Shown here: in pieces, positions 1-10,810 of the stretch
How the letters are laid out: each line of letters opens with the position of its first letter
Numbering within the stretch: position 1 is the first letter of the stretch
Assembly (NCBI GenBank): GCA_028274465.1
Contig: CM051457.1
Coordinates: 101,803,982-101,867,981 of the forward strand
DNA: 64,000 bases
Reading direction: 5' to 3'
DNA from: Plantago ovata
Lineage: Eukaryota; Streptophyta; Magnoliopsida; Lamiales; Plantaginaceae
Program-made: the position numbers and the translations under genes
Notes under the pieces: generated by a model
Told to the model about the DNA's origin: nothing
Seen by the model: only the letters and a program-made list of their open reading frames with translations
Databases searched by the model: none

Positions 1-32
1 AAACTTAGCAAACAAAAGCAGAAAGAAGTTAT

Positions 33-899
33 CTACGTACCCAAGTCTCGGATCCCCCTCATCTTTGGCTCGGAGCCCGAAGAAACTCCCGCAAGGAATA
101 AGATCGGCTCAACCAAGAGACAATAAGGGTTGATCCGATCCTCGGGAGCCACTAGTTTGTACTGATTGGGCCAGTTCGCCCGATCAGCATCTTTAATCTC
201 GGGAACATTTAAACCCCGACGCCACAATCTAGGGGTCGGAACCACCCCCGGAGTTCCATCCTCATTCGCAGGAAGCCACACGTACACATACCGCCGTTTG
301 TACCCGGCCCCGTGCGACGACTGAAATCGAGAAAATATCTCGAAGCGCTTAATGGGCGAAAAGTAATAAAAGCCCTCACCATCAGAGCTTTCCACGATCT
401 TAAAAAAGTGAAGGAAGTTCGAGGCTGTGAACTTCCGGCCAATGGACTGGACCCATATCCCAAAGCCAATTAAGCAACCCATCGCATTAGGAAGGAGCTG
501 GGTCGGGCACAGACCTAGTAAACGCAAAACCTTGGCCACGTCCGGGGACACCGGCAGGAGAAACCCATACTCCAAGTGTAAGAAGTTGAGGCACAAACAA
601 TCCTCCGGAGGGTTGTACATTCGATCGTCAGAACCAGGAATGATGATCTCATAAGATTTTGGAATGCCATAACGATCAAACAAGGCCTCGGCCTCTCTGG
701 CTCGGACCGTACTGCTCTCGTTCGAGAGCCTCTGATCGGCGTTCGATTCGGTGGGGATGGCAGAGATCTGAGGCTCTACCGGGGGAACGGCACCCGACAC
801 ATTCGAGTTAGCTACCCCCCGAAAGCTCGAAGGACCACCTAAGTCAGCCGACTCAGTATGTTCACTACTGCTAGGAGTTCGGATGCGAGCACGGACCAT
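33..899 (-). CDS. Antisense ORF of a Tat-like gypsy element ('putative gypsy-type transposase' domain protein)
   Basis: This 288-residue minus-strand ORF starts at an ATG at 897-899. The first 70 residues are low-complexity and Ser-rich. From about residue 75 it contains RYGIPKSYEIIIPG, then LEYGFLLPVSPDVAKVLRLL, CPTQLLPNAM, DGEGFYYFSP and GAGYKRRYVYV. These are the conserved blocks of a plant family usually annotated as 'putative gypsy-type transposase', found beside gypsy elements and not a real transposase. The biochemical role is unknown. The ORF closes right after GG|GTACGT, which looks like a splice donor, so the gene may continue in another exon left of the window. It lies antisense to the element's LTR and polypurine tract. 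The frame is intact, unlike most coding sequence in this window. Confidence 0.65.
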   Translation of the reverse strand: MVRARIRTPSSSEHTESADLGGPSSFRGVANSNVSGAVPPVEPQISAIPTESNADQRLSNESSTVRAREAEALFDRYGIPKSYEIIIPGSDDRMYNPPEDCLCLNFLHLEYGFLLPVSPDVAKVLRLLGLCPTQLLPNAMGCLIGFGIWVQSIGRKFTASNFLHFFKIVESSDGEGFYYFSPIKRFEIFSRFQSSHGAGYKRRYVYVWLPANEDGTPGVVPTPRLWRRGLNVPEIKDADRANWPNQYKLVAPEDRINPYCLLVEPILFLAGVSSGSEPKMRGIRDLGT

Positions 900-1721
900 C
901 TTGGATTGGAAAAGGGAAGAGATCGACCTACGGCCTCGAAAAACCTGGTTCGAATTTAATTAAAAGGGGTTCGAATCAGCGGGGCCAAGGGTTCAGTATC
1001 TCTTCCTAAAGAGTGTCTATCTACGCTATATGAGTTTGATCTAGTGGTTCTCGAAGGACCACCGGCATCGGGTTGGTCATCGATTCGTTTCGACATCTCC
1101 CAAAGTTCTACATGGAGGAAACAATCAGAAGAAACCCCAACCCGGAACCAACACTAAGTGCAAACTTGAAGGAGAAAAAGAAAAAGAGAGAAAAAGAAGA
1201 TGCAAAAGAAAAATGGTACAATAATGGCATTACCGCCATCGGAGCAAAGCCGGCGACCGGAAAACTACAAGCAAACGTGCAAAAATAAATAAAAATAAAA
1301 CGAGCATACCTGGAAGTTGAGGAAGGACGAACGGCGCACCGGGGAAAAACCGATAGTCGGAACCACAAGCTTGAACGGAGACGGCGAATTACGCGATGAA
1401 CAGAGGAAGCAAGAAGAGCAAGAAGCAGGAAGAATGAAGTGAGGAAGAGAAAGGGAGGAAATCCGTTTTTACCAGCCTTCATTAACTGCCCCCATCATTG
1501 AGCGCGAAAACCGACGCGTTTGGACCCCACGCGAGCGGATAGGGCCACGACACGTGGAAAGGAAACGAACCGGCACCCCACTAAGTGCACGCGAAATACC
1601 GGTTCTGCCCCCCACATTCAAAATTCGAAAATCAGCGCGATCCCGCCAAAACCCGGGTCAAAAAACCACCGTAACTTTCGACAGACGACCTAACCTCGTC
1701 TCTCGAAACTTGGGGGACTTA

Positions 1722-2131
1722 TGATAGGGAGGTAATATGACATCTGGGTCGCACTCGAAGCCCTCGCGCCTCGAAACCTTATGACCCTTGTCATTCCAAC
1801 AAGACCCGCCGCCGTAAGACCCAGGCTCGAAAGATACCTTCTTCCTCGAAGGGGACCCATAGTACTACCTAGTACTGACACACCTAGTGCTGTCGCTGTC
1901 CCCCAGCTCCCCATGCAGCCCTAACGGGTCCCGCGCCTTGTATCCTATATATACGTGTATTTATTGCATTCAAAAACACACTTGAACAATACACATGCAC
2001 CCATGCTGTCAAAATCTCTCCTCACGTTAATTCGGCACCGATCTGACTAAGGCAGATCGGACCCATCTCCCCTAACCTCCTACCTCTGTTGTAGATCGAA
2101 GCTCGGACTCCCTCAAGTTGAACTCCTTCCA
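1722..2131 (+). repeat. 3' LTR of the 1-2131 gypsy element
   Basis: It begins TGATAGGGAGG straight after the polypurine tract and ends ...CTCCTTCCA. It contains a TATA-like ctatatata near 1945-1953. The sequence right of 2131 (ttccttcgtcagttagtacc...) matches other copies of the surrounding repeat near 7016 and 10745, which supports 2131 as the element edge. The partner LTR is outside the window, so the target-site duplication cannot be checked. Confidence 0.6.
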
Positions 2132-2255
2132 TTCCTTCGTCAGTTAGTACCACGCCACCATACTATCTATATAAATTAGTTTTAATGCATGAATTGAATT
2201 AATTCCATCATGACATAATAGTCATAGACATTAGCACAAAATTAGTTTCTCGCCG
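2132..2255 (+). repeat. Fragment of the large inverted-repeat family
   Basis: The stretch around accacgccaccatact (about 2155-2170), followed by tatctatataaattagtttt, is a direct copy of the sequence split between 7030-7045 and 9722-9740. It is also an inverted copy of 10690-10735. It is the leftmost trace of the repeat family that forms the 3.3-13.6 kb palindrome. Confidence 0.6.
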
Positions 2256-2325
2256 GTACTTAATTTCTGCAAAGATAGGACAAATTTACAAATATCATAC
2301 TTTATCCCTAGTAATACTCCAAAAT

Positions 2326-2674
2326 GGTCAAGTATCAATTTCGATACGTATCTGATACCCGATTCGCTTAGATTCGTCTATGATACGTATCCCTCCCCTT
2401 TAGCCATGTTGTTGACCATTTGACATGGTTTGTGATGGATAACTAAAGAATAATATTTAGTTATTTAATTTTTATTTGTTTTTTAGTATTCATTAGAATA
2501 ACTAGCTAGAAAATTAAAAATTAAAATAATATACATACTAATTATATTAAAAAAATATTAAACAATTAAACGTATCGATCACGTATCCGTATCTTACTTT
2601 TTTGGATTTGGACGTATTGACGTATCCGTATTCGTATCGTGTACGCGTCCGTATCCGTATCGATGCTTCTTACC
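2326..2674. repeat. Short TIR element with GATACG-rich ends
   Basis: The left end GGTCAAGTATCAATTTCGA and the right end (reverse complement GGTAAGAAGCATCGATACGG) are imperfect inverted termini full of GTATC/GATAC words. The interior is AT-rich with no ORF. No target-site duplication was recognised. This fits a small non-autonomous DNA transposon of uncertain superfamily. Confidence 0.45.
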
Positions 2675-2699
2675 TTTATCCCCAATGAAGATTTTAATG

Positions 2700-3742
2700 G
2701 CTGGAGATTATTAAAATAGGTAATCAAGCTATCCGCTCCGGATAAATTGTGTGCCGAAACGAAAGGTAAGGTTTAACATTGCCAAAGACACATGGCGACC
2801 ATTTAAATCAGATCTAGCTTTACATTGATTCGAAATCGAACAAAAAAAAAAAAACATTAGGAGTATTATAAGGTTATTTTTTCGGTATCTTTGAGTAAGT
2901 ATTATAGAAACCACAATTTATTGGAAAATACAGTTTCCATAGTGGAAACCGGTTCGCGATCAGATTAATAGAAATTGTGCATTTCGCCTATAAATAGGCT
3001 ACAAACACAGATCGGTTCATAAACATACCGAAAACACATAGTGATACATGTTTTTAAGTTTTTCTGAATCGAAGAGCCATGTCGCTTCTTCTTCACCGCC
3101 TCTTCTTCCACCTAACTCCGTCTTCTTTACCGCCTACTCCTTTAACACAACTATGTTGTTCAGTGGATCTACCCGTGCATCACGTCAACAAATCTGAAGC
3201 CTCGGATTTGTTCGAGTTAATTTGAGGTGAGATGTGTTTTTCATTGTTTCTGATTCTACGCATCATATTGTTTTTTCTTCATCGTCTACCTTTTGTTGAA
3301 GCTCTGTTATTCGCCGGATCTGGTGGTAGATAACGTCAATAGCGAAAAACACATCTCACCTCAATTGAACTTGAATGAATCTGAGGCTTCAGATCTGTTG
3401 ACGTCATGCCCGGGTAGATCCACTGAAAAATGGAGGTTTTTTAAAGGAGTAGGCAGTGAAGAAGACAGAGTTTGGTAGAGAAAGAGGCGGTGAAGAAGAA
3501 GTGGCCTGGCTCAGAGATTCAGAAAAACAGAACACATATTACTATGTGTTTTCGGTATGTTTATGAACCAATATATGTCTGTAGCCTGTTTATAGACGAA
3601 CCGCACTGAACGAATTTCTATTAATCTGATAGCGAACCGGTTTTCACTATAGAATTCGAATTTTCCTATAAATTGGGAAATTCTTTATTCCTATAATACA
3701 TAATTACTCAAATATATGGATCATGACCGGATAAAAAATTAA
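2700..3742. repeat. Local hairpin: inverted repeat with a loop of about 100 bp
   Basis: The arm at about 2700-3240 is repeated in reverse complement at 3345-3742. Matching landmarks are 'aaacataccgaaaacacatag' words at 3021-3041 against 3542-3562, the ggttcgcg/cgcgaacc words, and cttcttcttcaccgcc against ggcggtgaagaagaag. The loop at 3240-3345 contains attgtttctgattctacgc. A third, direct copy of the left arm plus most of the loop lies at 13010-13576. No coding potential was recognised. It is part of the larger palindromic region. Confidence 0.75.
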
Positions 3743-5726
3743 GGGGAATTTACATATACTACCCTACTAGATGTCGGGTTTGCATTTAGGTCCCTCTTAG
3801 ATAAAGAATTACATTGAGGTCCAAAATCACATTTTATTTTGGGGCTATTACATTTGGTACCCCTGCTATTTCCATCTATTATAGATTAGTCCACATATAT
3901 TTTTTTATTACATAAACCTCCCTTACTAAATAAACCTAATTATAGATCAACCCACAGATTTGACTTTCTACACTCTAAACCCTGAAAATGACAATTTCGC
4001 CGTTGTCAGAATTTTTGACTCTGAATTAATCCAAACATGAAGTTTTGTTTATTACAAATTTACCCCAAATGTTTTAATTTTTACAATATTAACACAAACT
4101 ATTTAGAAATTAACCCACATAATTTAGTTATACTTCAAAATAGTCTACAAAATTATATTAAAACAAACCCCGACAAAAATTGAATTTCAAAATGAGTCCC
4201 AAGTTATTATTTTTTTCAATATGAAAAAATAAATATTAAATGGAAATTAAAGGGGGGGGGGGGGAGAAGGCTCCGATTGGAGCTGTGAAGAGCTCCGATC
4301 GGAGCTCATACACAGCTCCGATCGGAGCTAATACACGGCTCCAATCGGAGTTGTGAAGAGCTCCGATCGGAGCTCATACACAGCTCCAATCGGAGCTGTG
4401 AAGAGCTCCAATCGGAGCAATACACAGCTCCGATCGGAGCTACTGTGAAGAGCTCATACACAGCTTCGGTCGGAGCTGTGAATAGCCCGATCGGAGCTCA
4501 TGAGCTGTGCAACGGAGCTGTGGGTTCCGGAGAAAAAGTCCATCATACACACAGCGGAGCTAGGGTTCAGTCCAGAAACAGTTCAGAACGGAGCTAGGGC
4601 AAGGTGATTGACGATGATGATGATCTGATGATGAAGTCGAGATGATGGAGAGGTTAGATCGAACAGATTGGTGAAGATGATGATGATATACAGAATAATA
4701 AAAGGGATAAAGGGAAAAGCAAAAAAGAAAAAAGAAAAAGGAAAGAAAGAAAAAAGAAAAAGGAAAGAAAGAAAAAGAAAAAATAAAAAATAAGAGCGTT
4801 AAGGCATGTTTGGATGTTAAGTTTGGAGGATATAGAGGACGCTGGAGTCAATGCCGGTCGGTGACTTGTGTTTATTTGTAATTTTTCGCGATAGTTGGGT
4901 GTGGATGCAAAGTAGTTGTTTAGTGGGGGTACCAAATGTAATTATGTCTTTTATTTTTGATATTCCAAAAATGCTCTTATTTGATATATGTTTCCCAAAT
5001 AAGGCCTTATGAAGTTTTATTTAACAAAAAATAGTTTAAATTAATCTGTGGGTTTATATAATTTTCTCTGTTAATATAATTAATTTTGTTAATATAGTTA
5101 ATTTTGCAATATTAATTTAGATAATATAAATTATTTAGTTAATTTTAACAACTGTAATTCATGAAATTATAATAATGTATGTTTAATCATTTTAAATTAA
5201 TTAGATTTCGTAACAACTCCAAAATCGAAGTTGTTAGATATCAAGTAAGAGGAAGGAGAGAAAAAAAAAAAAAAGGAAAAGAAAAAACGAAAAAAATAGC
5301 TCCGTATCTGAGCCGTTGAGCTCCTGATTGAAGATTTCAAAGTTTCGATCTAGAGACTTACATCTCCGTTATGGAATTGTGCAGCTCTGATGGAGCTGTA
5401 ACAGCTCCATATCGGAGCTCTATTTATTTTAAATTTTATAAATATTTTTAATTTTTTTCATTAGTTTTAAGTTTTAATTTTTTTTAATTAGTTCTAATTT
5501 TTTTAATTAATTTTAATTTTTTTTAAAATTTAAAAAAATATACTTGAGGTTTTTAGCTGCTTCGAAAATCTAATAATTTGATAGGGGTAAAGAGACATTT
5601 CCAATCCGTCGTAAAATAATATGTAATTAGAAATTACATGACCTGGCTCTTCAATGTAATTGTAACTCTAATAGGGACCTAGATGTAAGAAAACTATCTA
5701 AGAGGAGTATTATATGAAATTGACCC
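3743..5726. mobile_element. Mutator-like non-autonomous element A with AGCTCC palindrome array
   Basis: It is bounded by related inverted termini: GGGGAATTTACATATACTAC on the left, and on the right the reverse complement GGGTCAATTTCATATAATAC. It is flanked by aaaattaa on both sides (8 exact bases, 9 with one mismatch). Layout: T-rich subterminal sequence, a palindrome array (4266-4560), a purine-rich gaaaaag stretch (4700-4790), a 'catgtttggat' word, then AT-rich DNA and a second short AGCTCC patch near 5385-5420. Elements C and D share this plan. No transposase ORF is visible. It interrupts the inverted repeat of 3345-5875. Confidence 0.65.
4266..4560. repeat. Tandem array of the palindrome AGCTCCGATCGGAGCT
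   Basis: About a dozen degenerate copies of the 16-bp perfect palindrome AGCTCCGATCGGAGCT are separated by short spacers such as catacac and gtgaag. Variants replace one or two bases (for example CAATCGGAG). A run of about 14 G precedes the array at about 4251. Each copy could form a cruciform. Confidence 0.85.
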
Positions 5727-5875
5727 AAAATTAATTACTGAGAAAAATATGGTATAATACTCCTAATGAGTTTTTTATGGGGTCGCTTTCAAATCGATCT
5801 AAATTTAAAGATAGAACTCATTCAAGTGGTTGTCTGTGTCGTTGGTACAAAGCAATGTTAAACGTTAGAGCACTA
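5727..5875. repeat. Inverted-repeat arm segment
   Basis: This is the continuation of the left arm after element A. It is the reverse complement of about 13007-13150. The clearest anchor is gttggtacaaagcaatgtta (5841-5860), which matches 13007-13026 inverted over 20 bases. Confidence 0.75.
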
Positions 5876-5929
5876 ACAATGGTTGGCTCCAAGTATGGGC
5901 TCTAATAATGGAGCCCCAGAATAATTCCG

Positions 5930-6785
5930 GTACCGGAGCTCAGATCGAAGCTGAACTTTCAGCTCTCATCGGAGCTTAACACAGCTCCGATCGGAGCGGT
6001 GTTATAGCTGTAAAAAGCTATGATTGGAGTTGTGTTACAGTTCCGTTTGGAGCTTTAACACACAACTCTAATCAGAGCTTGTTACAGCTGCTCCGATTGG
6101 AGCTGTGTTAAACGAAGTTGTAAAACACAACTCCGATTGGAGGTATGTTACGGTTCCGATTCGGAGCTGGTTACCAGCTCCAATCCGAGCTCTGACCAGA
6201 GCTCCGATTGAAGTTTTTTTTTATTATTTTTTTTAATTATTATTTTGAGTTGAATGTGAAAAGTAATATTGTTAGGGATTAATTTTCCATTAAATCTTAG
6301 ACCATTTTAAAAAGTTATGCGTCTTTGGTTGAATTATTAGTGCCATTATTGTAAAATTTGAATTTTTTTAGTCAAATATGTAATAAAGTAAAGTCGAAGT
6401 TGTTTGGCTAAAAAACAAAATTCAATATTATGATAGGGGCAAAAATGTATTTTCATTGTTTTAGTTTGCGAAAAGTCAAATTCGCGAGTCTAGATGTAAT
6501 TAGATACTATCTACCAGGATGTTCGATTTATATAATTATTGATAAAGTTTGGACCTAGATGTAATAAACAACATCTACTTAGGCTATGTTCTCTTCGCCT
6601 GAACATAACAGAACTGAACTTAATTGAATGGATCCGAACTGAACTGAACTGAACTTATTTGTAGTACAAAATACTATTAGACAAATCTGAACTGGATTGG
6701 ACTGAACCTAATACATCTGAACTGAACTTAAAATAATTAATTTTCAGACGAAAAGAACATAGCCTTATTAGGGTCGTAGATGTAA
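5930..6785. mobile_element. Element B: degenerate relative of the AGCTCC-palindrome family
   Basis: Repeated variants of AGCTCCGATCGGAGC occur at 5937-6215. They are followed by T-rich DNA and the subterminal words 'ggacctagatgtaat' and 'gtcgtagatgtaag', which also occur near the ends of elements A, C and D. The left terminus is obscured by other sequence (5872-5930), and I cannot give a target-site duplication. A Tourist-like MITE (6582-6764) is inserted near its right end. Confidence 0.5.
6582..6764. mobile_element. Tourist-like MITE (PIF/Harbinger type), 183 bp
   Basis: The inverted termini are GGCTATGTTCTCTTCGCCTG and (reverse complement) GGCTATGTTCTTTTCGTCTG. They are flanked on both sides by TTA, the target-site duplication typical of PIF/Harbinger MITEs. 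The interior is built from gaactgaact words. A diverged second copy surrounds element C. Confidence 0.8.
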
Positions 6786-6789
6786 GAGG

Positions 6790-7058
6790 AAAAAAAAAAA
6801 AGTCTTCTATTTGGTTCATCATTGCTTTGCTCAGCTATGTTTTATATAACAAATATTAAGTTAAGTCAAATAACTTCAATCTAGATTTGATTGAGAAAAA
6901 GTAAGGTCAGAATATTCAGCTGACTACTTAATGGAAGGTTTTGCAAGCATGAATTAAAAGTTCATGACATAATAAGAGATAAATATTAGCATAAAACTTC
7001 TTGCATTATTCAGCTCTTCGTCATTTTGTACCACGCCACCATACTGTCTAGGACTTTT
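6790..7058. repeat. Inverted-repeat arm segment
   Basis: This left-arm piece pairs with 11690-11900 and 10715-10800 in reverse complement. Exact anchors are attcagctgactacttaa (6914-6931) against 11743-11760, and accacgccaccatact (7030-7045) against 10720-10735. Confidence 0.75.
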
Positions 7059-7299
7059 CTACGGGCAGGCAGGCTTTCACCTTGCCTGACAACAGACACT
7101 CAATCAAAAGTCGCCACGTCATTCGCCTTCGCCAACCCTTCGCCAAAAAGTTAAAATAATTATTTTTATTTATTATTCAATTAAATATAAATTTACTTAA
7201 ATAACCTTGAATTAGAATAATAAATACAGTTATTAAAAATATAGTAAAATAAAAATATTTACATTTATTATTATTATTATTATTATTATCATCTTTTAA

Positions 7300-7425
7300 T
7301 ATTCGGGCCAGGTGGGCTGATGACGGTTCGGGTCGGGCCCGAGAACCGGGAAGGTCCGGCCCGGGCCCGAGAACATGCCGCCGGCCAGAAACGGACCGGG
7401 AATGTCCGGCCCGGATTCATATCCC
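7300..7425. repeat. GC-rich 'gggccggg' terminus-like repeat
   Basis: A dense ggcccgg/ggtccgg block ends in ccggattcatatcccatctttgc. A similar block in the other orientation lies at 8057-8170, beginning gggatggcaatgggccgg. Such blocks resemble ends of hAT-type elements common in plants. The pair may be the two ends of one element. Confidence 0.35.
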
Positions 7426-7462
7426 ATCTTTGCATCTAATTAAAAAAATAAAAATTTTAATG

Positions 7463-7530
7463 TTGGATGTGGGATTTGAACCCAAGCCACCACAGTGGAA
7501 GTTAGCTTACTTAACCAATAGGAGAATGTT
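7463..7530 (-). repeat. tRNA-like segment (SINE-head-like)
   Basis: The reverse complement reads ...ctattggttaagtaagc..., then gcttgggttcaaatccca. These are weak A-box-like and good B-box-like (GGTTCAAATCC) motifs at tRNA spacing. It does not have a complete tRNA fold and I do not call a tRNA gene. Confidence 0.3.
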
Positions 7531-8056
7531 CCAATTTGGTTGAATTGATGATGTTATAAATTTAAATAATGTATTTTGTATAATGTAAACATTTAACATT
7601 TTAATTGTGAATTTGCATTTCATTTTATTATATTCTTAATCTTAAACTATAATAAATTATTTCTCATTGTTTTTTTACTCTGGTTGATTGACCAACGGAA
7701 TTACTCATTATTCTAACCTCAACAATGTCCATCCTTACCATATGACTCACATGATGACTAGTTTGTAAACGTGTTGTCTAGTTGATTTATTATTTATGAA
7801 TTTTTCTACATTTATATTAAATAATAAACTAATTGACACTAAGAACGGATAAAACAACATATATCATGACTTGTTACGTATATGAGGCTACTAAGTTGCT
7901 TCTATAATTGTGATAGAGTTAAGACAATGTAAGTTGGTATCTATGAGTCTCAAGGTTTGACTCATTTTATAGTGAATGTTTCATTGGAGAAGATTAATGC
8001 ACTTATCCATTATCTCATATCTCACTGATTGTTATCATTTGTTAGTTTGTTGAGTA

Positions 8057-8170
8057 TAGGGATGGCAATGGGCCGGACCGGGCTTTAAGAGGTCCGGTCG
8101 GGCCCGAGAAGACTAGCACCAAGCCTAGGCCCGGGCCCGTCATGGGCCGGGCCGGGCTCAGGCCGGGCCT
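8057..8170. repeat. GC-rich 'gggatggcaatgggccgg' repeat
   Basis: It begins gggatggcaatgggccgg and continues as ggcccg/gggccgg words for about 110 bp, ending in a T run. It is the probable partner of 7300-7425. It has no coding potential. Confidence 0.4.
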
Positions 8171-9308
8171 TTTTTTTTTTGTCAATTATTTAGTAATCTA
8201 AATGTTATTTTTTTAGTTATGTAGTGTAGTATTAGTAGAATGGTAAATCTATTTAATTTATATCTTTTCGCTTGAAATCAAATATTTTGATATCACTTTT
8301 ATCATTTGCTTGGGATCGAATGAATTTCTATGAAAATAAATTCCGAATCAGTTTCTCTTTTGGTCAATTTTATTCTTGTTTTGTAGGATTGGCTCTTAGA
8401 TTAGTAACCTATATATTTATGATGAGTAGTCGGATTAAGGTTACACCTATATATACAATTAAAATTAATAGACATTTCTATTAATATTGTGAATAATATT
8501 CTAATCGGATAATAAAATTAAGAGAGATGTAGCCCATTTAAAATAACCCTAATATAATCTATTAAATCGATTTTAAATTTAGACATATAAAATAAATATG
8601 TGAATATTTGTTGGCCATTTTTGTCATCTGTATGCACAATTTTGATTATTTTCGTTTGGGTGAATACAAGCTAAATTTAAATAGGAACGGTTGTATCCCA
8701 CTCAAATTCAAATCGGATAATTTCGGATTAAATTTGATTCGATTTATTTTTTATCATAACAAATTTCGGGTTAAATTTGATTCGATTTATTCAGTTCAAA
8801 TATATTTTTAATCTGATGAATTTGTGTCAATATTAATTTGGATAATTTGGAATCGGTTATCTTGTTGTCAACTTTATTATTATGTTGTCAGATCAAATCC
8901 CGGGTTAAATTTAGATATTTAACCGATATATTTCTGATCCTTTATGGACTAAATTTAATTTTGGCATATCAATTTTAACATGATACGCCCATTTATATAA
9001 AATTAAAGAAATTAAATAATTTCTATTTGTGAATAATCTTGTGTTTGGAAGCTCCATGAACACTTTTTAGCTTCCTTCGTCCACTCTAATTCATGAGTTG
9101 GAACAGGTCAATTATATGGGAATGCGAATGGGAAAATAGACGAGAATGAGCGACATGTCACTGTTTTTTCTTATGAGAAGTCGACTGAGAAAGGTAGCAG
9201 CAGCAAGAGAGAGACGTGAATGAGTGTTCAATTAATTATAAATTTAGGTTGACTATTAATTTTCTATTATGATATTGTATAAAGTAATAGCAATTAATGA
9301 ACAAAGTG

Positions 9309-9376
9309 ATTGGTAGCCTGGTGGTTTAGTCTTGTGCTATTTAGCCAAAGGTCTTAGGTTCAAATCCTAGCTTTGA
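9309..9376 (+). repeat. tRNA-like segment (SINE-head-like)
   Basis: It reads tggtagcctggtggttta...ggtcttaggttcaaatccta: an A-box-like tagcctggtgg and a clear B-box ggttcaaatcc about 45 bp apart. It is AT-rich on both sides. It could be a decayed SINE head; no complete tRNA arms were seen. Confidence 0.35.
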
Positions 9377-9783
9377 ATATTTTTGGTAACTATAATTAAA
9401 TATTTTCAAATTCATTAATAAATAATTTAATATAATAAAAATAATTAAAAAAATCGTCCACAAAATATTAATAAATCGAAATTATAAAAAAAAATTAAAA
9501 TTTTTATTTTTTGGAGGGTAAAAATGACATTTTATAAAATATTAATATTTTTATTATAATTTATTAATTAAAATATTAATAAGGCGACAAGGCGAAGGAT
9601 AAGGCGAAAGGCGATCGCCAAATATTTTTTAGCGAAGTGTTGTGAACTCTAATGGTCTAGATCAGTTTGCCTGATATCAGGCAGGGCGAAGCCTGCCTGA
9701 CCCTAGAAGACCTCTACTCTCTATACAAATTAGTTTTCATGCAAGGTTTTTTCCTCTTTCAGACGGCAAATCTAACTAAGATT

Positions 9784-10385
9784 CTATGTTTGAGATCTCG
9801 TCTCGGAGGCCATCTCGGACGACCTCCTGAGAAGGGTCAACCCGGGTCAACCCGGGTCATCTCGGACATTTGTCTCGGAGTTGTCTCGGAATAGAAAAAA
9901 AATACGTAAAATTATATATAACAAATACTATACATATTTATCAACAAATGACATAGAAAATTCAAATATAAATATCATATATACTCATAGAAACCAAAAT
10001 AAAGTCACAGACTCATAGTAGCATATCATTAGAACATTACAATGATCCAAATCAAACAAAGAAATTCAAACTTCAAACATTACAATGATTCAAATCAAAC
10101 AAACAAGTGCAAGGTTCAAACATAACAATGATCCAAACAAACAAGTTCAAGGTTCAAACAAGTACAATCACATTTTTCCTTTTTAGCTGATCCTATTTTG
10201 AGTATTTTCCAATTTCTCCTAAAAAAATTTTTTTTAATTAAAAACCCGGGTTAACCGGTCAAAAACTCGGAAAAATCCCGGGTTCCGAGATTTTTCCGAG
10301 TTTTCAGTGTTTCGTCCCGCATAGGCTTCCGAGAAGCGGTTGAACCGGGTCAACCCGAGTTGACCCGGCAAGATCTCGAACATAG
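9784..10385. mobile_element. hAT-like non-autonomous transposon, 602 bp
   Basis: The left terminus CTATGTTTGAGATCTCG and the right terminus (reverse complement CTATGTTCGAGATCTTG) are inverted. They are followed inside by gggtcaacccggg / cccgggttgaccc words. Flanks are ctaagatt (left) and ctaagatg (right), an 8-bp duplication with one mismatch, as expected for hAT elements. There is no ORF. It sits inside the left arm of the palindrome; the right arm reads through the empty site near 10660. Confidence 0.65.
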
Positions 10386-10800
10386 CTAAGATGACGTGAG
10401 TAAACAAATACCTCGCCAAGTATGATACTATAGTATGACATTAGGAAAGATATTAGCCGCAAGGTAGGGCTTGTACGTCACATGACCCCGCATAACTAAT
10501 ATAGGTAATTAAGAAGGCTAGCTGGGGAAGAAAGATACTGCTAATTCGACACTAATTTTAGTCATGCGGGGTCATGTGACGTACCAGCCCTGCCTTGCAG
10601 TTGATATCTTTTTTCAGCGTCATATTTGGCGAGATATTTGTTTACTCAAGTCATCTTAGTTAGTTTTGATGTTTAAAAGAGGGAAAAAAAACCGTGCATG
10701 AAAACAAATTTGTATAGATAGTATGGTGGCGTGGTACTGAATGACGAAGGAGTTGAATAATTATACTCCACAAGGCAAGAACTTTTATGCTAATATTTAT
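10386..10800. repeat. Centre of the large palindrome
   Basis: 10386-10493 is inverted at about 10564-10675. The best anchor is the 21-bp run ending in gacgtac at 10564-10584, which is the exact reverse complement of 10473-10493. A spacer of about 70 bp (10494-10563) lies between. From 10680 to 10800 the right arm continues as the reverse complement of 9710-9783 and 6965-7058. Confidence 0.8.
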
Positions 10801-10810
10801 CTGTTAGAAA

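Larger units (their letters stand above)
1..2131 (+). mobile_element. 3' part of a Ty3/gypsy (Tat-like) LTR retrotransposon
   Basis: The left edge of the window lies inside this element. A purine-rich tract (aacttgggggact) at about 1707-1719 directly precedes a TG...CA repeat at 1722-2131. That is the polypurine-tract/3'-LTR arrangement of a plus-strand element. The only long ORF (33-899) is on the opposite strand, as in Tat-clade elements that carry an antisense gene between pol and the 3' LTR. From 900 to 1706 I see no coding sequence, only GC-moderate non-coding DNA rich in TCGAA. Gag-pol must lie left of the window. The polypurine tract resembles that of the 35209-42998 element, so the two are probably of related lineages. 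Confidence 0.7.
7059..9706. mobile_element. TIR transposon of about 2.65 kb with CAGGCAGGC ends
   Basis: The left end CTACGGGCAGGCAGGCTT and the right end (reverse complement CTAGGGTCAGGCAGGCTT) are inverted. A second inner inverted pair is gtcgcc...ttcgccaacccttcgcc (about 7108-7142) with ggcgacaaggcgaaggataagg (about 9583-9605). The interior is AT-rich with no convincing ORF and holds other insertions: two GC-rich 'ggcccggg' patches and two tRNA-like stretches. The element separates two parts of the left palindrome arm that are contiguous in the right arm. No target-site duplication was recognised. Confidence 0.55.

Noticed and set aside
4266..4560. A CRISPR-like array
   Set aside because: Regular repeats with short spacers occur, but the unit is palindromic, the spacers are near-identical, and the context is a plant transposon.
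4654..4935. A 93-residue Phe/Ser-rich ORF on the minus strand
   Set aside because: It is the complement of a gaaaaag purine tract in element A and has no domain.
8272..8811. Two small plus-strand ORFs with hydrophobic residues
   Set aside because: AT-rich DNA inside a TIR element. Phe/Ile/Asn-rich composition only, with no start context or homology signal.
7463..9376. tRNA genes
   Set aside because: B-boxes are good, but acceptor and anticodon stems do not form. They are better seen as SINE heads or chance matches.
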